Notes: generated by a model from the sequence alone, not told the origin. A DNA stretch of 34,044 nt from an uncultured Eubacteriales bacterium (GCA_934365155.1 CAKRMZ010000014.1:1-34044), one strand, 5' to 3'. Positions 24,623 to 32,278 are shown, counted from the stretch's first letter. A program made the numbers and translations.

Positions 24623-24639
24623 ACGCTCGTTCACCTATC

Positions 24640-24771
24640 TCATACAACTTTATAAATCATAAAGCCAAAGTCAACCAACTGTCCGTTGACCCTAAAAAAT
24701 CCGGGGAAATCACACAGTTTGCGGAAGCCGAGCTTTTCATAGTTGCCTCCATGAATGAGAATGATCAAAGC
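24640..24771 (-). pseudogene. 3' tail of a lost GNAT acetyltransferase
   Basis: An open frame of 43 codons ending at TGA 24640-24642 encodes the end of a GNAT protein (NYEKLGFRKLCDFPGFF followed by VNGQLVDF). It closely matches the C-terminus of the intact GNAT at 21373 (LYEKYGFRKLCTFPHFF, then INGEYIDF). No start codon or ribosome binding site belongs to it, and the N-terminal two thirds is missing. It begins directly after the stop codon of the retropepsin-like gene. Confidence 0.85.
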
Positions 24772-25551
24772 TTATTGCAGCCGGAATTCCTGATCCAGTT
24801 TCCAGTCGATTCCTTCCAAAAAATCATATCCAAGCAGTGCCTCTATATCAGGCGGCTGTCCGTATATCTTTTCGCGAATATCTACATCTCGCAGATGAAT
24901 AAAACGATCTTGAAATAATATTGGGAAGTCCCTTATATACGGGCTTGATATATGCTGCGCAGAACCGATGCCCACCTGCTCCGTCTCATGCCATTCAACA
25001 TTTAAAAACCGCGTATGCCAAGCAGCACTGAGCGTCGAGCCGGTGTGTCCAGTATCAACTCTGGCCTTAAACCGATAGCCCAAATATTCAGGAAAAACAA
25101 TGGGACCTCGCTTGAGATCAGGATTGGAAAAAGCGGTTGCTCTTTTTGATGTACTGACCGATAGCGTATTGTTTTTTGCGGAATAGCTCCAACGGTATCG
25201 GGAAATGACATCCCACCCAAGTAACATCTCCGCAGGAAAGTCAGCACCACTTTTATCACAGAGAGCAAAGTCGGCATCGTCTGTCACGACTACCCGAAGC
25301 TTCTCTATACATATATCTCCAAGCCTAACATTTGAAATTACAGTGGTTTGAAGCGTCCGGACCAAGCCGTTGTTGTTCCCTGCATAGAGGACATTATCTT
25401 CTGCAGCAAATCCCAATTTCTCAAGAAGAGTTCGAGCGATGACCGTCATGCCTGCACCGGTATCAAACAATGCTATCGTTTCCACATTCTGTATGCAGAC
25501 GTTTACAAACAAGAGATTTTCAAATTTTTTATCTGAGAGACAATTCACCAT
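24772..25551 (-). CDS. Retropepsin-like aspartyl protease with two DTG domains
   Basis: A protein of 259 residues made of two homologous halves. Each has an active-site triad in the retropepsin style (LFDTGAG at Asp30; RVDTGHTG at Asp166) followed about 80 residues later by the hydrophobic LLGWDVI or LLGYDFL motif that closes a retropepsin domain. One chain could thus form the two-lobed active site that viral proteases build by dimerising. No signal peptide, so probably cytoplasmic. Substrate unknown. AAAGAATGG surrounds the start, with GGGAGGAAAG just upstream. Confidence 0.85.
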   Translation of the reverse strand: MVNCLSDKKFENLLFVNVCIQNVETIALFDTGAGMTVIARTLLEKLGFAAEDNVLYAGNNNGLVRTLQTTVISNVRLGDICIEKLRVVVTDDADFALCDKSGADFPAEMLLGWDVISRYRWSYSAKNNTLSVSTSKRATAFSNPDLKRGPIVFPEYLGYRFKARVDTGHTGSTLSAAWHTRFLNVEWHETEQVGIGSAQHISSPYIRDFPILFQDRFIHLRDVDIREKIYGQPPDIEALLGYDFLEGIDWKLDQEFRLQ

Positions 25552-25593
25552 TCTTTCCTCCCATGATTTTTAATGCTTTATCATGTATAAGGC

Positions 25594-26502
25594 TCAATCT
25601 TTCCTGACGGCAAGACAGTAACCAACATGCTCAAAGGCTTTCATATCTGCCCCGGATTTGTCGATGATATCCCTTTGAATATCATCGGGGGTCAAAAGCT
25701 CATAAATCAGAAAACCGTGCTTTTCAAGTAGCCTCTCAAGCTCCGAATAGGAAAACGCCGATTGCATCGGTTCGCCACCTGCTTTTGCCATCATAATAGT
25801 GTTCTGCACACGCTTTTCGGGAGCGTTAAAGAAGTTTTCATCCGGATAATCGAACACAAGTGTGCTGCCGTCCGCGCAAAGCGATGAAAGCTCGGCAAGC
25901 GTTTTGTCGATTGCTTTTGCAGAAAGGTAGTAGGTCACACCGAGCCATGAGAAAAAGGATTTCACGGACGGGTCAAAACCGCCGGCAATCAGGCGTTCCG
26001 CCAGGCTGTCTCTTGTAAAATCCACGGAAACAAAGCTAAGATTATCCGGAATCTTCCAACCGGCGCGGGTGATTCTTTCCTTTTTATCCGCCTGCGTCAG
26101 AGGATGATCGACCTCGAATACCTTGTGCTTTAATAAGAACTCTGTTTCCCGGAAGGCAAAGGTATCCATGCCTGCACCAAGCATGACATATTGCTTTGTG
26201 CCGCTCCGGACGGCGGTTTTCAGAGCCTGTTCCGTATATGCCGCACGGCAAAGCGGCGACGGAGCGATATGAACATTGACAAGTCTGCGCAAAAGTTCCT
26301 TCGGCTCCTGCTGAGCGGGATCAATCTTCGGCTCAAAGAACTGCGCTCCGCTGAGAATGTAGCTCCCAACGGCATCATACTCTTCTGCCGTCATCAGCTC
26401 TTTGGCAAGGTGATCTGCGAAAACCGGATGTTCTTCATTTTCTGCGTGAAACGCCCGTCCGAATGAACTCATAAGGGCGGTAATACTGGCTTTGTTATTC
26501 AT
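25594..26502 (-). CDS. Class I SAM-dependent methyltransferase, LCM (PF04072) family
   Basis: A protein of 302 residues with the SAM-binding VMLGAGMDTFAFR motif (about residue 107) and FEVDHPLTQADKK, hallmarks of the leucine carboxyl methyltransferase-like family that also includes polyketide O-methyltransferases. FSWLGVTYYLS and LVFDYPDENF are also typical. Acceptor unknown; no biosynthetic cluster surrounds it. AGGAGG lies upstream of the ATG. Confidence 0.92.
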   Translation of the reverse strand: MNNKASITALMSSFGRAFHAENEEHPVFADHLAKELMTAEEYDAVGSYILSGAQFFEPKIDPAQQEPKELLRRLVNVHIAPSPLCRAAYTEQALKTAVRSGTKQYVMLGAGMDTFAFRETEFLLKHKVFEVDHPLTQADKKERITRAGWKIPDNLSFVSVDFTRDSLAERLIAGGFDPSVKSFFSWLGVTYYLSAKAIDKTLAELSSLCADGSTLVFDYPDENFFNAPEKRVQNTIMMAKAGGEPMQSAFSYSELERLLEKHGFLIYELLTPDDIQRDIIDKSGADMKAFEHVGYCLAVRKD

Positions 26503-26519
26503 TTCTTTGTTCCTCCTAC

Positions 26520-26998
26520 CTATTTCAAGTCAAAAAGAAAAGTTTCATAGTCCTTTACATAGTACCGTATATTTTTTCGCCCCTTTTGAATAATAGTGTG
26601 TCCCTCTGCTTCTAATTTTTCTTTCTGCGCCTCCATGCCGTTTGGATATTTAGCATTCAGTTCTCTGTTCGCTTTTAATGTTCTCCGATAAGGCGTTTCA
26701 TCGTTTGTACGCTGATCGCTCACCCATGCCACAATAGAAACAACATTCCTGCCGTAATCGGTTCTGTAAAATCCGCACCGCTCAATTCTGCAAAGTATTC
26801 TCGTATTTTACCAACAGTAATCACTTTACCATAAGGAATTTTTTTCATTACCCTGTCATAGTCGATTGGCGGAGCAAAATGCATTTTTCTTCCACCATAT
26901 TTTTCAATGCTTTTGGGGTCTGTAATGATTTGAATTTTGGGCATGTCCATATTATCATGCGACATAGCATTAAAGTCTTTTTTATCTTCGTTTGCCAT
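26520..26998 (-). pseudogene. MGMT/ATL-like protein gene, frameshifted
   Basis: Two overlapping frames together make one protein of the methylguanine-methyltransferase-like family common in Clostridia. The 5' part (26998 to about 26745) has DYDRVMKKIPYGKVITVGKIREYF and PITAGM; the 3' part (about 26746 to 26520) has VSIVAWVSDQRTNDETPYRRTL, then YPNGMEAQKEKLEAEGHTII. The shift falls near 26744-26749, where a lost A in GGAAATG would explain it. The family looks like the DNA-binding domain of MGMT without the alkyl-accepting Cys (no PCHR seen). True mutation or sequencing error cannot be told apart here. Confidence 0.8.
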
Positions 26999-27045
26999 TT
27001 TTATCACCACCTACTTTAAGGACAATGTGTTTGGCATGCAGTTTC

Positions 27046-27153
27046 TTATTTTGACCCGTTCAGCCTTGATATCACAAAGTCAAACGGGATGTCCATAAAG
27101 TAATTTTTCATGTACCAATATCTTTTTCCGCTGTGCGGATATTCTTCGGAAAA
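27046..27153 (-). pseudogene. 3' tail of an unidentified protein gene
   Basis: An open frame of 35 codons begins after an in-frame TAG, 11 bases behind the DUF5131 stop, and ends at TAA 27046-27048. Its product (GKRYWYMKNYFMDIPFDF, then VISRLNGSK) looks like a natural protein C-terminus and has no start of its own. I do not recognise the family. The call rests on composition and on the same arrangement seen at the other tails. Confidence 0.45.
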
Positions 27154-27164
27154 CTACAAATAGA

Positions 27165-27914
27165 TTAGCTAAACTCTGTGTACGCCTCAATATCCCGACA
27201 CGGCTCACATTTGTAGTTGATACCGGCAAGCCGCGCCTGCCTGCACAGATCTTTAGTCTGGAGCTTATACTGCCTGCCGTTTTTGATGAAGTGCGTTCCG
27301 CATTGGCGGAACTCGAAATTGACCTGCTTCCGGACGCACTGCTTCCGGATGTCAAGCACCCAGTCATAGTCAAGCGGTCTTGCGTCCTTGTCCGACTCTC
27401 CGCCGACAACGACCCGCTCCACGCCGTCTAAGTACGGCTCTAAATTCACGCGCTCGATAAGCGGCTGTGCGGTGATACACTTGTGTTTGATGGGCAGTGA
27501 ACGAAATACAGACAGCTTTTTGTCCGCATTGCGCTGGTTTTCAATGGTACAGCATACGGTAACATTCTCATATCCGTCCGCCCAATCCTCCGGCATACAC
27601 AGAGAGAAGCGCTCAATGCGCTTGGTCAGGAAGAGAAAACTGCAGTCGGACCGCTCTTTGATCATTTTCCAGCATTCGCTGCGCCATGCATCGGCTTCTT
27701 CAATAAGAAAGTCGGTGGAAAAGCCGAGATATACAAGACCGGACTTCATTTTATAACCGCCTTTTTTGAGCTGCGCTATCGGCTTATCAAAATCCTTTGT
27801 CCGAGCAATCATGCTCGTATCGACACCACGTTTGGCATCGCCCTTATAAATGTAGCAATGCAGGCAGCCCTCACTGCACTTTTTACATCCGCGCCACGGA
27901 TTCCACATTGGCAT
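27165..27914 (-). CDS. DUF5131 (phage Gp37/Gp68-like) protein
   Basis: A protein of 249 residues. It opens with WNPWRGCKKCSEGCLHCYIY, a set of Cys residues including CxxxxxxC-xx-C that resembles a radical-SAM cluster site and defines DUF5131. Later conserved parts are LTKRIERF, GVERVVVGGES and KQCVRKQVNFEFRQCG. The family is found in phages and accessory regions; its reaction is not established. AGGAG precedes the ATG at 27914. No phage structural genes are nearby. Confidence 0.88.
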   Translation of the reverse strand: MPMWNPWRGCKKCSEGCLHCYIYKGDAKRGVDTSMIARTKDFDKPIAQLKKGGYKMKSGLVYLGFSTDFLIEEADAWRSECWKMIKERSDCSFLFLTKRIERFSLCMPEDWADGYENVTVCCTIENQRNADKKLSVFRSLPIKHKCITAQPLIERVNLEPYLDGVERVVVGGESDKDARPLDYDWVLDIRKQCVRKQVNFEFRQCGTHFIKNGRQYKLQTKDLCRQARLAGINYKCEPCRDIEAYTEFS

Positions 27915-27969
27915 AGTGTCATACTCCTATCGCTTATTCCTCACATCATGGGTATTCAGAAAAGCCATT

Positions 27970-28713
27970 TCAATCCCTCTTTGCCCACGGATCCTTCGGT
28001 AGTGTTCTTGTGAGAACCAAGGTATAGGCAACCGTGATAACAATCAGAATTGCAATATGGATCAGCTGCATTTCCACGGTAAAATCTTTGGTATTCGCAA
28101 AGGTACTGAGCGTATTGATCGCAGAGTGAACGAGGATGCAGGGAATCAGGCTTCCGCCGCGGTAAAAAATTGTGACCAGCAAAAAGCCTACTGCAATCGC
28201 AAAGACGATCTGGCACAGGTTACTCAAAAGATTCATGCCGCTGCCGTTGAATAAATTGATAATATGTCCGATGCCAAAGGTCACGCTTGAGATAACAACG
28301 GCGGATTTAATATTATCCTTTGCGATGGCAACAAATAGAAGTCCTCTGAAAATCACTTCCTCCAAAAATCCGACATAAAGCATACACACAATGCGGCAAA
28401 CCGTTTCTGCCGGCGAGTAATTGATGGAGGCGCCGTTCCAAAGATTTCCCGATGCCAGGATAACAAGCGGCACATAGTAAAGGAACCGCCGTGCCGAAAC
28501 CGGCGATTTGCAAAGCCCATACCGTTTCAATAAGCTGTTCTTTTGGATAAAGGCAAAAAGAACGATCGACTGCAAAATACAAAAGGCAGCACTTGCAAAG
28601 TATTCGATTCCGATCACTTTATTCAGCGGATTCGCGAGAGATTGCAGCACACAATAAACCACAATCCATACAATCGCAAAAGCAAGCTCATTTTTCTCAT
28701 ATAACTTTTTCAT
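27970..28713 (-). CDS. CPBP family intramembrane metalloprotease
   Basis: A protein of 247 residues with about seven or eight membrane segments. Catalytic motifs of the CPBP/CAAX-protease family are present: Glu118-Glu119-xxx-Arg (LEEVIFRGLLF), His150 (FGIGHIINL) and the late CILVHSAINTL. Members cleave prenylated or small peptide substrates, and in Firmicutes often relate to bacteriocin immunity or processing; nothing near it supports a specific role. GAGGAG precedes the start. Confidence 0.92.
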   Translation of the reverse strand: MKKLYEKNELAFAIVWIVVYCVLQSLANPLNKVIGIEYFASAAFCILQSIVLFAFIQKNSLLKRYGLCKSPVSARRFLYYVPLVILASGNLWNGASINYSPAETVCRIVCMLYVGFLEEVIFRGLLFVAIAKDNIKSAVVISSVTFGIGHIINLFNGSGMNLLSNLCQIVFAIAVGFLLVTIFYRGGSLIPCILVHSAINTLSTFANTKDFTVEMQLIHIAILIVITVAYTLVLTRTLPKDPWAKRD

Positions 28714-28803
28714 TTCATTTTCTCCTCATACTGCCAACATTTCAAGCGCCCGTCACCTATGTTTGCGCCGATACCGTGCTCTCCGTTCTGCTTTTTGTAT
28801 CAT

Positions 28804-29082
28804 TTATCCCCGCTCTCCGTTTTTTTTCGGAATGAGCGTTCCGACCGTCAGTCCCACCAGCATACCGAGTGAAATGCCGATACCGCTGTAATTTTCAAGC
28901 ATTGTTCCGGTCAGCAGACCGAAACACATTCCGAGACACATTCCCTCCATGCCGTAGTCTCCGTTCGGCTGTGTCCTTTTCTTTTTCTTTATCACACCGC
29001 GAACGATCAAAACCGCCGTTGCAAAGAACAGCGCCGTCCAAGGTGCCGCCGCCCGAATAAAATCGAAAATTGTGTTCATCAT
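28804..29082 (-). CDS. Small membrane protein, unknown
   Basis: A protein of 92 residues with three probable membrane segments: residues 9-30, then two Gly-rich ones (MCLGMCFGLLTGTML and IGISLGMLVGLTVGTLI) with GxxxG-type spacing. A basic KKKKR loop follows the first helix. No family recognised. AAAAGGAG six bases before ATGATG supports translation. It may be coupled to the small frame ending at 29079. Confidence 0.65.
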   Translation of the reverse strand: MMNTIFDFIRAAAPWTALFFATAVLIVRGVIKKKKRTQPNGDYGMEGMCLGMCFGLLTGTMLENYSGIGISLGMLVGLTVGTLIPKKNGERG

Positions 29083-29183
29083 AATCTCCTTTTATAGGCT
29101 GCCGCTCTAATCCGTTCTTTTTCCGGATAGAGTTCAGCAAAACATCCCACGCCGATCAAAACAGCAACGGTAATATCGCGCAT
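29079..29183 (-). CDS. Possible 34-residue peptide coupled to the small membrane protein
   Basis: A short frame starts at ATG 29183 and ends in a TGA that overlaps the ATG of the next gene by 4 bases, the same coupling seen throughout the window. AAGGA lies about 4 bases before the ATG, slightly close. The product has a short hydrophobic start (DITVAVLIGVGCFAELYPEK) and a basic end. It may be a leader peptide, a tail remnant or chance. Confidence 0.35.
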   Translation of the reverse strand: MRDITVAVLIGVGCFAELYPEKERIRAAAYKRRL

Positions 29184-29262
29184 TCTATCCTTAATTTCCC
29201 TCTTTTTCAAAAGTGATTTTCATCGCATAGAACGTCAAACCGTCTTTTTATTTCTCATATAT

Positions 29263-29688
29263 TTATCCGCCAAAATAGCGTTCTTTTCCCCAAAAGTTCG
29301 GCATTAGCTCCTTGAGGGTAACGGTTTTGCGGCTTTCATAATCCACCATAATTTCCATGTTTTCATTCTCTTCATTCAGTTGATAGAGAAATTCACGGCA
29401 CGCGCCGCAGGGCATCCCGCTCCCGCCGCCAAACGGTGCCCTGTCCCGAAAGGCGATCAGCCTTCTTATTCGCGTCTGACCGCTGCTTGCATACATATTC
29501 AGAGCAGCAACCCGCTCGGCGCACAGATTCATAACGCCGCTGCACGCCTCAATACAAAAGCCCGTATAGATCGTTCCGTCCTCGCTTTCCAAAGCGCATA
29601 CCACATGATGCGCCTGGATAAAAGGGCTTACATCTTCCGGGTGATATTCTTTTTCAGCCCTCTGATAGAGCTTTTCCCATATATCCAT
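29263..29688 (-). CDS. Cytidine deaminase family protein
   Basis: A protein of 141 residues. The zinc and proton-shuttle motifs are Cys56-Ala-Glu58 (NLCAERVAALN) and Pro93-Cys94-x-x-Cys97 (MPCGACREF), giving the three-cysteine site of tetrameric cytidine deaminases; blasticidin S deaminases share it. It would deaminate cytidine or a related base or drug. The GGAGG site is at about 29694-29698. A 19-bp copy of the tetR operator region lies 27 bases upstream of the start. Confidence 0.9.
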   Translation of the reverse strand: MDIWEKLYQRAEKEYHPEDVSPFIQAHHVVCALESEDGTIYTGFCIEACSGVMNLCAERVAALNMYASSGQTRIRRLIAFRDRAPFGGGSGMPCGACREFLYQLNEENENMEIMVDYESRKTVTLKELMPNFWGKERYFGG

Positions 29689-29714
29689 ATCGTCCTCCTG
29701 AATTCACAACGTCA

Positions 29715-29733
29715 TATCGTTCGGTAGTTATAA
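29715..29733. repeat. 19-bp copy of the tetR promoter/operator sequence
   Basis: TATCGTTCGGTAGTTATAA at 29715-29733 is identical, in inverted orientation, to 32936-32954 inside the tetR promoter. TTCACA (29703-29708) and TATAAG (29729-29734) flank it like a decayed rightward promoter, but no rightward gene follows. It may be an operator through which the TetR protein controls the deaminase gene, a relic of a second tetR promoter, or one end of an inverted-repeat-bounded segment. Confidence 0.75.
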
Positions 29734-29854
29734 GAGCCAATAAAATTACGATCGTGTCAAAGCGGACTCACGCCGCCTGTTTTCTTGACAAATCGTTTCT
29801 AAAGCAGCTGCAAAAATCTTTTCCCGAACAAAAAGCAGCATGCCGATGCGATTT

Positions 29855-30349
29855 TTAGCTTTTGATCACTTCTTGAAGTTCCATAACAGAGCAGCCCTTG
29901 CTTTCATAATATTTAAGCATCTCAGGCAGTTTCTTTTTATCGTAGCTGGTAATGCAGTCCGACAGCACACAAACGGTATATCCGCTTTTTGTCATATTAA
30001 AGCAGGTAGATTTGATGCAGGCTGTTGCGTCTGCACCGGCAATATAAAACTCGGTAATATCGTGCTCCTGAATGAAAGCGACGAAAGCTTCGCTTGTCAA
30101 TGCATTGCTCTTTGATTTCGTAAAGATATGGCTCTGTACGACCTTCATCTCCGGTACCAGCTCTGCACCGTGTGTACCGGGTTTGAATGTCCTCGTTCCT
30201 GCGGATAGGTTGTTATGCTGAATATAAATGACCCACAGTTCCTTTTTGTCCGCCCAGTCAATCGCCTCATTGACTTTTTCAATGATTTCCTTATAGTTTT
30301 TCGTGATATCATTTTGCAGGTCGATTACGACCAGTGCGCTGTTTTTCAT
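29855..30349 (-). CDS. Isochorismatase-like cysteine hydrolase
   Basis: A protein of 164 residues of the isochorismatase/nicotinamidase fold. The triad is Asp10 (LVVIDLQND), Lys78 (HIFTKSKSNAL) and Cys111 (IAGADATACIKST), complete for an amidase-type reaction. Substrate not predictable. It overlaps the TfoX-N gene by 4 bases (ATGA), so the two are co-translated. Confidence 0.92.
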   Translation of the reverse strand: MKNSALVVIDLQNDITKNYKEIIEKVNEAIDWADKKELWVIYIQHNNLSAGTRTFKPGTHGAELVPEMKVVQSHIFTKSKSNALTSEAFVAFIQEHDITEFYIAGADATACIKSTCFNMTKSGYTVCVLSDCITSYDKKKLPEMLKYYESKGCSVMELQEVIKS

Positions 30350-30690
30350 AATATATTCCTCCGCAATTTTTCTTTGTTCTTTTTCGGTTTCGGCGCCGGC
30401 AGTTCATCATACATCGCACAAAACAGACCGGTCAAGAATTCTTTATTGTCAACATCTTCTACCAACAGCATTTCTTTTCCTCCGTCATACGGCAATTCAT
30501 AATGGGCTTTCGGCATATAAGAAACCGCAGACCGGATCGGCTTTACAAGAAATCTGTTGTCATATATACCGCCGACAATTTTGCCCCGGTAATAAATGAT
30601 GTACTCCCCCATCATCGCACGATAATCAATTTCTTCCAAATCAGATAACTGATCTAATATGAATTGTAAATACTCTTTGCTGGATGCCAT
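30346..30690 (-). CDS. TfoX/Sxy N-terminal domain protein
   Basis: A protein of 114 residues consisting of the TfoX N-terminal domain alone: an opening SSKEYLQFILDQL, the YRAMMGEYIIYYRGKIVGGIYDNRFLVKP core and a basic tail. In Haemophilus, full TfoX/Sxy promotes competence; single-domain homologues in Firmicutes have no established role. AAAGGAGACGGG precedes the ATG. Coupled to the isochorismatase-like gene. Confidence 0.9.
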   Translation of the reverse strand: MASSKEYLQFILDQLSDLEEIDYRAMMGEYIIYYRGKIVGGIYDNRFLVKPIRSAVSYMPKAHYELPYDGGKEMLLVEDVDNKEFLTGLFCAMYDELPAPKPKKNKEKLRRNIL

Positions 30691-30749
30691 ATCCCGTCTC
30701 CTTTCAAATTCCGCATGCTAAAGCGTCAAAACTTTGCGCTATACATGAT

Positions 30750-30839
30750 TTACATAACCTCATATGCTGCATATTCATGGTCAAATTCATACCCTAACTT
30801 TTCTGCCAGACGGACGGAATTCATATTTTGTGCATGCTC
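30750..30839 (-). pseudogene. 3' tail of a second lost GNAT acetyltransferase
   Basis: A frame of 29 codons ending at TAA 30750-30752 encodes NMNSVRLAEKLGYEFDHEY and a short end. This is the normal closing segment of a RimJ/RimL-type GNAT (Asn-x-x-Ser-x-x-x-x-Glu-Lys-x-Gly). It has no start, lies in a different frame from the intact GNAT gene, and its first codons overlap that gene's last ones (30821-30839). Confidence 0.8.
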
Positions 30840-31366
30840 TTCCATTGCGCTTTCGTCAGGATATTCATATGGCCGACCCGCACTTCACCGAGCGAAGAGA
30901 CCTGAATGTTTCGGCATGTATGGTGATAGCTGAATCCAAGCTTTTCCTGCACTCTTTTGGATTTTTGATTTCCCTCATAATATCCGCACCATACCGTATT
31001 CATCCCAAGGTCTTCAAACCCATGCCGTAAAATCTCTCTTGCCGCTTCCGGTATATAGCCTCTTCCCCAAAACGGTTTACCCAGCCAATATCCAAGCTCG
31101 CACTCATCGTCACGTTCCGTCATATTGGTATATCCGTTTAATTTCAGTTCAATCGCTCCGATGGCTTTCCCGTTTTCTTTTTCGCAGACAGCATAGCACT
31201 CTGCACCGCCGAATGCGTTTCTGATCACATCAAGGCTTTCTTCCACCGACCGATGCGGCGGCCATCCGGCAATGAGACCGACCTCCGGGTCTTTTGCATA
31301 TTCAAACAAGCTCTCTGCATCTGTCTCATTCCATTTTCTCAGCATCAGTCTCTCTGTTTCCATCAT
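30821..31366 (-). CDS. GNAT N-acetyltransferase, RimJ/RimL-like
   Basis: A protein of 181 residues that begins ETERLMLRKWNETDAESLFEYAKDPEV, as RimJ/RimL-type enzymes do. It has ELGYWLGKPFWGRGYIPEAAREI as the acetyl-CoA region and NQKSKRVQEKLGF near the end. These enzymes acetylate protein N-termini or small molecules. AAGGAG precedes ATGATG. Its 3' end runs into the tail of a different GNAT gene. Confidence 0.94.
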   Translation of the reverse strand: MMETERLMLRKWNETDAESLFEYAKDPEVGLIAGWPPHRSVEESLDVIRNAFGGAECYAVCEKENGKAIGAIELKLNGYTNMTERDDECELGYWLGKPFWGRGYIPEAAREILRHGFEDLGMNTVWCGYYEGNQKSKRVQEKLGFSYHHTCRNIQVSSLGEVRVGHMNILTKAQWKSMHKI

Positions 31367-31436
31367 AAAAATCTCCTTCTTTCCACGTCAAAAAGAGAAG
31401 CGCTATCAACATTTAATCGATCCGCTGCCGAAGCGT

Positions 31437-32183
31437 CTAATCCCGCACGCCGGCAAGCTGCAGAAATTTTTTATCAGACTGCACCGCCTGCGTCACAAAT
31501 TTTACGTCTTGGAACAGCGCATAAGTTGTGACCGGCACCGGGACATTTTGTGCTGCCTCTTTGCTTGTGATATGAATGACCCTCAGTAAAATGCTGTGCT
31601 CCGCTGCTGTCGCCTGCACCCGCGGTACCCAGTAGCAGGTAAACGGACACTGGTCGGTGTAATAGAGCACAAAGCCATCGTCTCCTGTCTTTGGATGCTT
31701 GGCGCACTCTTTGAATTTCGGCAGTGCAGCACCGGGTTCAAGCGGCAAAGCCATCAAATTGATTCCGCAATCCGAGATATCGGAAATAATAAACCCTTTA
31801 TGCGCCATATATTTCGGGTCGGAAAGAAATTCACGCTTTCTGCCCTCAGCAGAGAGAATGCAAACGCCTTTTTTACCCTGTTTCTTCGCATCGCCGATGC
31901 ACTGGTTCAACAGATCGTTAGAATATCCGTGCCCTTTCATCGCTCCTGCAATCCAAAGGCAGTTGATATAAATATATCCCTCCGCATCAATCGGCACCCA
32001 TGCATTTTCTGCCGGAATATATTCAATGAAGCACTTGCCGCGTTCCTCGCTTCGATAAAAAACAAGCCCCTCGTCAAAGCGTTGCTTCATCCATTCCTTC
32101 TTCACAAGACTTTGTTTTGACGACATAGCACAACAGATGTGTTCCCTGTCGATGTTGTCTTTTGTAATTTGAATGTAATTCAT
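31437..32183 (-). CDS. GNAT N-acetyltransferase with C-terminal YoaP-like domain
   Basis: A protein of 248 residues with two domains. Residues about 1-150 are a GNAT domain (INCLWIAGAMKGHGYSNDLLNQCIGDAKKQG, where the KGHGYS loop binds acetyl-CoA). Residues about 165-248 form a YoaP-like domain with YTDQCPFTCYW, a conserved Cys-Pro-Phe-Thr-Cys region. Function unknown beyond the acyltransferase prediction. GGGGAGGG seven bases before the ATG. It follows tetR in the same direction after a 95-base gap. Confidence 0.9.
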   Translation of the reverse strand: MNYIQITKDNIDREHICCAMSSKQSLVKKEWMKQRFDEGLVFYRSEERGKCFIEYIPAENAWVPIDAEGYIYINCLWIAGAMKGHGYSNDLLNQCIGDAKKQGKKGVCILSAEGRKREFLSDPKYMAHKGFIISDISDCGINLMALPLEPGAALPKFKECAKHPKTGDDGFVLYYTDQCPFTCYWVPRVQATAAEHSILLRVIHITSKEAAQNVPVPVTTYALFQDVKFVTQAVQSDKKFLQLAGVRD

Positions 32184-32278
32184 TCAAGAGCCCTCCCCAA
32201 ACTATATCCGCGCAAAAAATCATTCCTGAAAATGCAGAAAGCGTTTTAATAATATCATTTTCGCTTCGCATTTCAAGT

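Noticed and set aside
27165..27914. Prophage
   Set aside because: DUF5131 is the only phage-associated family here; there are no integrase, terminase, capsid or lysis genes.
29746..29841. A 31-codon minus-strand frame with a TetR-like start (REKIFAAALE)
   Set aside because: The resemblance covers only about ten residues, then fails; too short to support a remnant claim.
21373..31366. Integron cassette array
   Set aside because: Small same-strand genes suggested it, but I found no integrase and no repeated attC-like sites with the expected core between the genes.
31363..31440. Possible gene tail between the YoaP-fused gene and the RimL-like GNAT
   Set aside because: An open frame of about 25 codons ends in an ATGA overlap, but its sequence shows no family motif, and such short frames occur by chance.
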